Positions 55,052-62,520 of a stretch of DNA of 64,000 nucleotides are shown in pieces. Numbering within the stretch: position 1 is the first letter of the stretch; each line of letters opens with the position of its first letter. The notes under the pieces are model-generated. The model made no database searches. It was not told the DNA's origin and saw nothing but the letters and a program-made list of their open reading frames with translations. Position numbers and translations under genes: made by a program. This DNA is from DTPU01 sp963827855 (lineage in GTDB: Bacteria > Planctomycetota > Phycisphaerae > Sedimentisphaerales > Anaerobacaceae), in assembly GCA_963827855.1 (NCBI GenBank), contig CAWHBY010000002.1, forward strand, positions 3,410,001-3,474,000. The letters are read 5' to 3'.

Positions 55052-56949
55052 AGTCCTTGGCCCAGACGTCACTAGCCAGTGCTGTCGTTATCTTGACCCT
55101 TGCAGCCGTGCTGTCTGCAGCGGCCATAGTCGAGAAGGTCGAGCCACCCAACTGGTGGGTAGGCCATTCCTGGAATCCGGTCCGCGTGCTCATCCAGGGC
55201 CAGGACCTGACCGGTGCGACGCTGGCCTCCAGCCAGGGGATCACTGCAGGCCAGGTCAAGGTCTCAGCCGACGGAAAGTGGGCGTTCGTGGACCTGACCC
55301 TTTCGCCCGAGGCCAAGTGCGGGCTCCGGCAGTTGACGTTGACGACGCCGTCAGGCCCTGCACAGGTGTCTTTTGAGCTGCTGCAGCGTCTCCGGCCCAA
55401 GGGCCGCTTCCAGGGCTTCAGTCCGGACGACGTGATCTACCTCGCCATGCCGGACCGGTTCACGGACGGCGACGCGGCCAACGACGATCCTGCAGTGTCA
55501 CCGGGCCTGCTCGACCGCTCAAAGCCGCGTCACTACCACGGTGGCGACCTGGCGGGCGCGATCCAACGCATCTCCTATCTGGAGCGGCTCGGCGTCACGG
55601 CCCTCTGGCTGACGCCCTGGTATGACAACGTGAACCACCTGAATCAGATGGAGAAATACACAGCCTCCAACCGGCGTTCGGCGGGTGGCTCGCCCTCCAC
55701 CGACTACCATGGGTATGGGGCAGTGGACCTCTACGCCGTGGAAGAGCACTTTGGAGACATGGCCGACCTTCGCAGGCTGGTGGAGACAGCACATGTCCGT
55801 GGTCTCAAGATCGTGCAGGACCAGGTGGCCAACCACACCGGACCCTATCATCGCTGGACCCTCTCCTCGCCCACAACCACCTGGTACAACGGTACCGTCG
55901 ACGACCATCTGGACAACTCCTGGCAGACCTGGACCCTCGCGGAGCCGAATCCGCCGCAGGACAAGCTAAAGTCCACGTTGGAGGGCTGGTTCATCAATGT
56001 CCTGCCCGACCTCAACCAGAACGACCCTGAGACCGCCACCTACCTGATCCAGAACTCCCTCTGGTGGATCGATCAGACCGGCTTGGACGCGGTTCGCCAG
56101 GACACCCTGCCCTATGTGCCACGGACCTACTGGTCTCGCTGGACCGCAGCCCTCAAGCGGGAGCATCCGCGTCTGACCATCCTGGGTGAGATGTGGGACG
56201 GCAATCCCAAACTCGTCTCGTTCTTCCAGGCTGGATTCAAGGCCTTCGACGGCGTGGACACGGGCGTGGATACCCTCTTCGACTTCCCGCTGTGCTACGC
56301 CATACGCGACGTCTTCGCCAAGGGCCAGTCCATGACTCGCCTATCCGAGGTGCTGGCTGCAGACGCCCACTACGCCAATCCCCGCGTGCTCGTGACCTTC
56401 TTCGGGCTCCATGACATGCCCAGGTTTCTCAATGAGCAGGGCGCAGACCTGACCGGCCTGAAACAGGCGTACACCTTCCTGCTGACTGTCCGCGGTACAC
56501 CGCTGATCTACTACGGCGACGAGATCGGCATGACCGGAGGCGGTGACCCTGACAACAGGCGGGACTTCCCGGGCGGGTTCCCCGGTGACCCACAGAATGC
56601 CTTCTCCGATAGGACCCGCACAGCCGAGCAGGCCGAGGTCTACAACCACGTCCAGAGGCTGCTCGATATCCGCAAAGAGCTGGAGCCGCTCCGCAGGGGC
56701 GACCTCAAGGTCATTCACGTCTCAGCAGAGACCTGGGCTGCAGTCCGCACGGTAGGCCCCCGCAAGGCATTGATCGTCATCAATAACGGCAAGCAGGCCG
56801 CGGATCTGGAACTGGCTGCAGAGGACATAGGCCTGGCCTCAGGCCGCTCCTTGCAGGCCCGTCTGGGCGCCAGGGGCAGGATTGCGCCTGCCAGTGGCGT
56901 CGTGCGGCTGAGCCTGGCAGGCCGCTCTTCGGCCATCTACTCGAACTAG
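55048..56949 (+). CDS. Secreted neopullulanase/cyclomaltodextrinase-like GH13 (633 aa)
   Basis: Signal peptide LASAVVILTLAAVLSAAA, then an N-terminal immunoglobulin-like domain (~28-112) as in SusA-like and cyclomaltodextrinase enzymes (IVEKVEPPNWWVGHSWNPVR). GH13 motifs: QDQVANH (region I), LDAVRQDTLPYV with nucleophile Asp352, ILGEMWDGNP with Glu381, FFGLHDMPRF with His455-Asp456, and a short C-terminal beta domain. Region I begins QDQVANH instead of the usual DxVxNH. It is the last gene of the starch operon, coupled by ATGA to the transporter gene. The TAG stop is the left end of a MITE-like element. Confidence 0.9.
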   Translation: MKSLAQTSLASAVVILTLAAVLSAAAIVEKVEPPNWWVGHSWNPVRVLIQGQDLTGATLASSQGITAGQVKVSADGKWAFVDLTLSPEAKCGLRQLTLTTPSGPAQVSFELLQRLRPKGRFQGFSPDDVIYLAMPDRFTDGDAANDDPAVSPGLLDRSKPRHYHGGDLAGAIQRISYLERLGVTALWLTPWYDNVNHLNQMEKYTASNRRSAGGSPSTDYHGYGAVDLYAVEEHFGDMADLRRLVETAHVRGLKIVQDQVANHTGPYHRWTLSSPTTTWYNGTVDDHLDNSWQTWTLAEPNPPQDKLKSTLEGWFINVLPDLNQNDPETATYLIQNSLWWIDQTGLDAVRQDTLPYVPRTYWSRWTAALKREHPRLTILGEMWDGNPKLVSFFQAGFKAFDGVDTGVDTLFDFPLCYAIRDVFAKGQSMTRLSEVLAADAHYANPRVLVTFFGLHDMPRFLNEQGADLTGLKQAYTFLLTVRGTPLIYYGDEIGMTGGGDPDNRRDFPGGFPGDPQNAFSDRTRTAEQAEVYNHVQRLLDIRKELEPLRRGDLKVIHVSAETWAAVRTVGPRKALIVINNGKQAADLELAAEDIGLASGRSLQARLGARGRIAPASGVVRLSLAGRSSAIYSN

Positions 56950-57201
56950 CCCGGATTTCTCACGAGGCTTTGGACGTTCGATGCAGAAGCGAGGCTATGA
57001 ACCTGAGTTGGGCCGGCTGGAAGGCCGATGCATCTATGACAGACTGTTCTGAGCGCGGCAGGTTGGCCGGATGCAAGGCCGCAGGTCCCGGTGGCCCGGA
57101 GGCGTACCCAGTGCGGTACGCTGAGGACAAACGGGGCCGAGAACGCAGCAGCCGGACAACCGGACCGCTCAGAACCAAAGACTTGTGAGAAATGCGGGCT
57201 A
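56947..57201. mobile_element. MITE-like element, 255 bp, 27-bp imperfect terminal inverted repeats
   Basis: The left end starts TAGCCCGGATTTCTCAC (56947 on) and the right end is its inverse (57175-57201, ending GTGAGAAATGCGGGCTA), with three mismatches in 27 bases. There is no coding content. The element starts in the TAG stop of the amylase and ends at CTA, consistent with insertion at a TA target. IS1380-type ends look broadly similar in my memory, but this was not checked. Confidence 0.6.
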
Positions 57202-57209
57202 GGGATCCT

Positions 57210-58088
57210 ATGCGGCAGGTGCTGAGGCCCATCGTTGCGGGGCTGTTCTGTTGCGGAGCGTGTGTCGGTGCCGCCGCGCCGGCGCCCTTGGTCTCCCAGC
57301 TTCACGTGGTCTCCGTACACGTCAAGGACCACGCCACGTTCGACGCGGTGTTCCTCTTCTTCCGCGACGTCGTGAGGCTGCCACTGCTCTACGGCGAAGT
57401 GAGCAAACCCACGGACCAGGGCAAGACGCTCTATGCAGGCTTCTCGGCAGGCAACTGCTACATTGAGCCCTGCGGCCCATACCCGAGCGACCCAGCCTTC
57501 AGCCCCGACCAGCCTGCAAGATTCCACGGCCTCACCTTCGCCTGCGCGATGCCCATCGCCGATGCAGCCACAGAGCTGGACCGCAGGACCATCAGCCACT
57601 CAAGTCTTATCAAGGGCTGGGGGCCGAGCTTCGTCTATGCCACGGACGGCCTGTTGATTGGGAGAAGGCTGGCGGTCAGCCTCTGGGAGATCCAGGACCC
57701 GAACGACCACGCCAACCTCAACTTCGTGGCATCTTCTCTGCAGCAGGCTCAGGGCGGGCCTCTGGGCGTAAAGCGGATCGCAGAGATCAGGATCAGATAC
57801 CCTGCAAAGGAGAACCTGGCCCATTGGCAGGGCTTCTTGGCACCGGCAGAACACAGGGGCGACACCTGGACCGTAGGCAATGGCCCGGTCCTCCGATTCG
57901 TTCCAGGTCAAGAAAATGAGATCGAATCCATCGTCTTGGAGGTCGAGTCTCTGGACAAGGCGGCAGCCTCGCTGTCCCAGGCGGGCCTGCTTGGCAGGCG
58001 TACCGACGATGCCATCGAACTGGACCCCTCTGGGATCTTTGGGCTACGGATAAGGCTGGAGCGGGTGGGGGAGAGGATAAGAAGATAA
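57210..58088 (+). CDS. Exported VOC/glyoxalase-fold protein (292 aa)
   Basis: ATG 57210 has AGGG upstream and begins a signal peptide (LRPIVAGLFCCGACVGAAA). An earlier in-frame ATG (57192) lies inside the MITE-like inverted repeat. The mature part has two betaalphabetabetabeta modules: QLHVVSVHVKDHATFDAVFL and LRFVPGQENEIESIVLEV, the vicinal-oxygen-chelate layout. Metal ligands are not obvious, so it may be a binding protein rather than an enzyme. Its last codons run into an octamer repeat. Confidence 0.7.
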   Translation: MRQVLRPIVAGLFCCGACVGAAAPAPLVSQLHVVSVHVKDHATFDAVFLFFRDVVRLPLLYGEVSKPTDQGKTLYAGFSAGNCYIEPCGPYPSDPAFSPDQPARFHGLTFACAMPIADAATELDRRTISHSSLIKGWGPSFVYATDGLLIGRRLAVSLWEIQDPNDHANLNFVASSLQQAQGGPLGVKRIAEIRIRYPAKENLAHWQGFLAPAEHRGDTWTVGNGPVLRFVPGQENEIESIVLEVESLDKAAASLSQAGLLGRRTDDAIELDPSGIFGLRIRLERVGERIRR

Positions 58089-58110
58089 GAAGGTAGGAAG
58101 GTGAGAAGGG
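58073..58110. repeat. Octamer short tandem repeat across a gene end and the next ribosome binding site
   Basis: GATAAGAA GATAAGAA GGTAGGAA GGTGAGAA GGG. It spans the stop of the VOC gene and its last unit supplies the purine-rich site before ATG 58115. Confidence 0.65.
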
Positions 58111-58114
58111 AACA

Positions 58115-59314
58115 ATGACGGCACAGTCACATCGCTACTCGTCTTGGGCCAGCCTTGCAGTTGGGCTGCAGTGGGTGCTGGCGGCCTGGTGCTGTGCACC
58201 TTCGCCGATTCAGGCCTGCACCATCCTCGTGCTCACAGACGCCAATCAGACCCTGTTCTGCAACAATGAGGACTGGTCTAATCCAAAGACCCGGATCTGG
58301 TTTGTCCCTGCAGGCAAGGACTACTATGGGTGTGCCTACGTCGGGTTTGACAACGGCTGGGCCCAGGGCGGGCTGAACACCGAAGGTCTGGCGTTCGACT
58401 GGGTGGCAGGGTACCAGGAGATGTGGGGGCAGGACCCGAATCTGGCAACCGCCCGAGGGAACCCGAGTCAGCGGATGCTGGAAGGCTGCGCCACAGTTGA
58501 AGAGGCGGCCACCTTCTACCGGCGCCATGGAGAGCCCAGCTTCTCGTATGCAAAGATACTGGTCGCAGACCGGACCGGCGCCTCCGTGATCATTGGGGCC
58601 AGGGATGGCAGGCTGCAGGTGGACAGGCTGGACAGATGCCGCGGCTTTGGCTATGGGGGTCGTACGCTCGACCGTCTGCTCGCAGAGGCCCCGGAGATCA
58701 GCGCAGCAGGTGGGTTCAGTATCCTGAAGGCCTGCATGCAGCAGGGCACCTATGCCACGAAGTACTCGTGCGTCTACGACCTGAAGAGAGGCGACATCTT
58801 CCTGCTCCCACGCGCCGATGGCCAGGCAGAGGTGAAGCTGAATCTGGCAGCGGAGTTGAAGAAGGGCGGCCACTACTATGACGTGCCCCGGATCAAGCAG
58901 CAGCTCGGCCAGGCGCGGAGTTCGCTGCTCGCCAACATGCGGCGATTCCCCATGGACGACTACAAGCCCATCCCGGACAAGGAGCCCAAGGTCACCGCTC
59001 ACCTGGTCGCCATGGAGCAGGACATGTACAATGGCACCATGCACAGCGAGGACTACACTTCAGAGGTGTGGAAGGAGCTTGCCCCGGACCGAGAGAAGAT
59101 CCCTGCAGACTTCAAGACACGTCTTGGCGGCTTTGTGTCCTTGACCCTGGTAGAACGCGGCAGTGAAAATGGCATGCGGAGCTATCGATACCTGATGGAA
59201 TTCGAGAAGGTGACGGTGCTGCAGCACATTTGCCTCGACAAGCAGAACAAGGTGGCGCTCTCCGAGTCGGAGGACGCAGTATGGAAGAGTCCCGCCGGCG
59301 ACGGACCCCAGTGA
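58115..59314 (+). CDS. Exported Ntn-hydrolase, linear amide C-N hydrolase/choloylglycine-hydrolase-like (399 aa)
   Basis: The precursor has a signal peptide ending APSPIQA, directly followed by CTILVL, so cleavage would leave Cys35 as the catalytic N-terminal nucleophile, as in the penicillin V acylase / bile-salt hydrolase superfamily. Supporting blocks: TLFCNNEDWSNPKTRIWFVP, GWAQGGLNTEGLAFDWV and SYAKILVADRTGASVIIG. The last ~120 residues are a mixed alpha/beta extension without known function. The amide substrate cannot be predicted. It is preceded by the octamer repeat and may be co-transcribed with the VOC gene. Confidence 0.8.
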   Translation: MTAQSHRYSSWASLAVGLQWVLAAWCCAPSPIQACTILVLTDANQTLFCNNEDWSNPKTRIWFVPAGKDYYGCAYVGFDNGWAQGGLNTEGLAFDWVAGYQEMWGQDPNLATARGNPSQRMLEGCATVEEAATFYRRHGEPSFSYAKILVADRTGASVIIGARDGRLQVDRLDRCRGFGYGGRTLDRLLAEAPEISAAGGFSILKACMQQGTYATKYSCVYDLKRGDIFLLPRADGQAEVKLNLAAELKKGGHYYDVPRIKQQLGQARSSLLANMRRFPMDDYKPIPDKEPKVTAHLVAMEQDMYNGTMHSEDYTSEVWKELAPDREKIPADFKTRLGGFVSLTLVERGSENGMRSYRYLMEFEKVTVLQHICLDKQNKVALSESEDAVWKSPAGDGPQ

Positions 59315-60140
59315 CCTGCACGAGGGCCGCGCCTTTTCGCAACGGCATCGGTAGACGGCTCCGGTAGGGCCCGTGGGACAGTGGCACGTCAAGGCAGTCA
59401 GATCGTGGCGGTCTCGTCACTCGCTGGGCGTCGCACTAAAGTGACAGGTTGACAATGTGGGTGACTGTCAGAGTGCTGTGGGGAAGTTGGGGGTGACATA
59501 TCGCGATGCCTTGGCAGTAATGTGGGGGTTTTGCTGCTGCGAATGGGTGCCTGCTACGCATTGATGGACTCGGCTGGTCCCAGATCAGGTTCTTTCGTTC
59601 CAACCCTGTAACCCAGCCTAGCGACCCAAACGCGTTGGGCTTTACACCAGTTCGCGGTCCTTTGGGTCGCCTGTGATGAGGGCGTGCCTTGGGCCGGTAA
59701 GCCACCCACGGGCACGAAGTGTTGATTCTTCAGATGCTATTGGGCTGGCTCACAGGTTGCGGCACTCCGGATCGGCGCTCGTAGTCCTGGCGACGAGGCC
59801 AGGAGAGCTTGCTGGCTATGCTGGAGGCATCCTCGCGCAACGTGGGCCCAGGTTGGCCCCTGCAGGTCGACCCCTCTGAGTTCGTAGTACACAGGGATAC
59901 TCGGATGCCAGGGAGTCGGTGCATGGAATCGATCATCGGCATAGCGATGCGTTGGGAGACTACAACCTGGATACCAACTGTCAAGCCCAAAGAGTCAGAA
60001 GGGGGAAGAAAAGGCTTGCATCGGTGACCTTCATTGGATAACAGTTATTGGGGCATTTGCTTTGAGTCGAGATAGGTCTTGTCGTGCGTTGCCTCTCTCG
60101 TTTGCGTCTGGAGAGTCCGTGTTTTGGAGGGCCGCAGAAA
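59315..60140. other. Intergenic region, 826 bp
   Basis: No supported gene. Near 59440-59500 there are clustered words GGTTGACAATGTGGGTGACT and GGGGGTGACATATCGCGATG that look like the end of an insertion sequence, but no transposase frame is present. Confidence 0.4.
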
Positions 60141-61531
60141 ATGGCACAGGATGTGCAGGATCCAGGCCAAGATCGGAACAGAGACGTCCGGGTCGATGTG
60201 AAGGCATACCTTGCGAGTGCCAACGCGTTTGCAGACAAGGAGGTGCAAGTAACCATCCTCTTTGCAGATCTCGTCGGTTCGACCGAGTTCAAAAGGTATC
60301 ACGGCCCTAGGGATGGTCTTGCCAAAGTCCTCCGACACAATGATGTCGTCACGGACTGTTGCACAAGACTCGGGGGTTCGGTCGTCAAGTACCTCGGCGA
60401 CGGACTAATGGTAATGTTCGAGGGGGAGCAATCAGCGCGTCGTGCGCTCCAGGCAGGGCTCGACACAATCCAAGGGATGCAGGCGGCGAACGCTCATCTC
60501 AAATGGGAGTTCCCCTTCTCTATGGCCACCAGGATCGGCATTCATAGCGGACCCGTATGGATGTTCAGGTACGGCGAATCTCCCGAGGACCCCCAAGGAA
60601 CCACCGTAGACATCGCTGCCAGGTTGACTTCGCTGGCAGGATCCAACCAAGTCTTGTGTGCAAAAGAGACCTATGAGACTGCTCGGAGTGACGGCACGTT
60701 CCCTCCGCCATGTGGCGAGTTTAGAGGGTACTTGCGGGGAATCAGAGAGCCGTTCGACCTCATGGTGGTGATGCCTGCCGGCTATCACTATGGTGGGCTG
60801 GACGAGGAAAGGCCGTTGTCCGAGGTCGAGAAGAAACTGAAGGAGGCCTACCGGCTGATGCATGAGAAGAGACATCAGGACGCGTTGGCTGCCTTCAAAC
60901 GGATCAGCGAGGAGAATCCGGACAACTACCACGCTAATGTATCCGTTGCCGAGTATCTGCTCAAGGAGCCCTACAGCGGGGGCCAAGAAGGCGAAAGCAA
61001 ACTGTCTGCCATAGCGGACTACATCGACAGGGCCATGTGTTCTCAACCGAATTCCTGTCAGGTTTGGCTACTGCAGGCGTCGCTGGGTTTTAGGCGATTC
61101 GAGATAAGCCACCAGATCGGACACATCAGGCAGGCGGTCAAATGCGTGAGGAAGGCCATTCATTTTGCGGATGAGTGGAGAAACGCGGGGGCAATGCTCC
61201 AGACAAGGGTATGTCTCGTCCACTTTCTGCAGGTTCTTGCGCCGAAGCAAAGGATAAGGAGGCTCTGGATGAGGCCCGCAGACTGTGCCTTGAACTGGAA
61301 CCTTCTGTAGAGCATGCGTTCAACGACTGTAGATCTGACTTCTACGTAGCATACGCCTCTGTGCAGCTTCAGTCCGGCAGCAGTGACTTTGCGGCTGTCG
61401 AGCAGATGTTGAAACAAGCCAAGGAGCTGAACTCACATAATGTCAGAGTCTACGAGCTGGAGCTAGACCTTGTCCGCCGTCATCCCAATGGAGGTGTTGC
61501 GGGGGTGTTCAACGTATCAGCATTCGAGTAG
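60141..61531 (+). CDS. Adenylate/guanylate cyclase with TPR-like C-terminal region, apparent frameshift near 61230
   Basis: ATG 60141 is chosen for GGAGG upstream and a natural N terminus. The cyclase domain has both metal-binding aspartates (TILFADLVGSTEF and YLGDGLMVMFEG), RIGIHSGPVW and GTTVDIAARLTSLAGSNQVL with the catalytic Arg; the usual Asn before it is Asp. From residue ~230 the protein is helical with TPR features (KLKEAYRLMHEKRHQDALAA, AVKCVRKAIHFADEWRNAGA). The frame breaks near 61230: the original frame ends at 61310 with an unrelated tail, while the shifted frame continues AEAKDKEALDEARRLCLEL to 61531. One gene with a one-base indel is the simplest reading. Confidence 0.75.
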
Positions 61532-61938
61532 ACGCGATAGGAATCCGCTGCCGATAGGGCAAAACAATCTCGCTGCTCCGGGCCGAGGACCGTCGTCATG
61601 GGCCTGTGGCTCGCATATGCCCGACACACCTGTTCGAAATCGTCGTAGATTCCTGCTAATCTCTCCTCGCTGAGTTCACGGAGAAGCACGATGACAGAGT
61701 ATCGACGCCCGGTACAGCGAAGCGACACGGTTTCGACTTCGGTGTGGTGGTTGGCACACGCTCGCAGCTTCTCCGCAATCTCAGACAGTGAAATCCCGTC
61801 GGCGTCCATGTGTGATCGCACGTCAAAGGATTGAGGGGGTGTGTGGAGCCACGGAGCCTCAACGCTAGTCTCGTAGCACACCAGGACGTCGTCCTGTTCG
61901 AACAGGAACCTCATCTGATTGCTCTTCGCAGATCTCAT
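61480..61938 (-). CDS. Hypothetical protein (152 aa), convergent with the cyclase
   Basis: Not recognised. The product begins MRSAKSNQMRFLFEQDDVLV and is mixed alpha/beta with no signal peptide; an internal ATG eight codons later is an alternative start. Its 3' end overlaps the cyclase-TPR gene by about 50 bases on the opposite strand, which lowers confidence in one of the two ends. Confidence 0.45.
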   Translation of the reverse strand: MRSAKSNQMRFLFEQDDVLVCYETSVEAPWLHTPPQSFDVRSHMDADGISLSEIAEKLRACANHHTEVETVSLRCTGRRYSVIVLLRELSEERLAGIYDDFEQVCRAYASHRPMTTVLGPEQRDCFALSAADSYRVYSNADTLNTPATPPLG

Positions 61939-62520
61939 TGTCTAGTCCAGCCCGGCCATCTATGCAGTACATCGGTCTTGTGCAGCCCGTCCCATCAGTC
62001 GCAAGGCAGTGTCCTGTCAGCAACTGCGGATGTCTCTCGCAGTGGGGTTAGCAGCTGCGCTATTATGGGGCACACAAACCAGGCGCAGAAGCTAGATGGC
62101 AACGCTTGTCGACTCGGAAGATGTGGACGCTACTGAAGGATGGTATACCGTTCCGGTGCCCGGAATGCTGGGCTTCGACGGGTGGGTGACCAGGAGAAGA
62201 GTACTGGCGAGGACATCCAACGATCGCCAAGAACAAGATCGCCAGGCTAACACCAACCAAAGGAAAGGGAAGATGTTCAATCGGTCAACCGTTGGAGACG
62301 GCTGACAATGGATTCACATTGAGCGATTCATCCTGTTCAGTCAGTGGGCTGCCTCGGATGTTGCCCAGAAGGCTATTCGTGCATCTTCAGCAGGTAGGGT
62401 TGGTGCTGACAAGCCGGGTAGTCTCGTCTACAATGTGGGCGCCTGTGTGTCGATCGACTACTGAGAAGACGTGGCAGTAGACAGCCAAGATCTAATTGCA
62501 GATATAAAAGAGGCCAAACA
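61939..62520. other. Intergenic region, 582 bp
   Basis: No supported gene. Just before 62521 a TAGACA (-35-like) and a TATAAA (62502-62507, -10-like) are separated by 19 bases, a possible weak promoter that would give a very short leader. Confidence 0.35.

Noticed and set aside
59436..59705. 89-codon minus-strand frame as a transposase piece
   Set aside because: Sequence is Pro/Arg-rich and matches no transposase motif; only repeated words suggest an insertion-sequence end.
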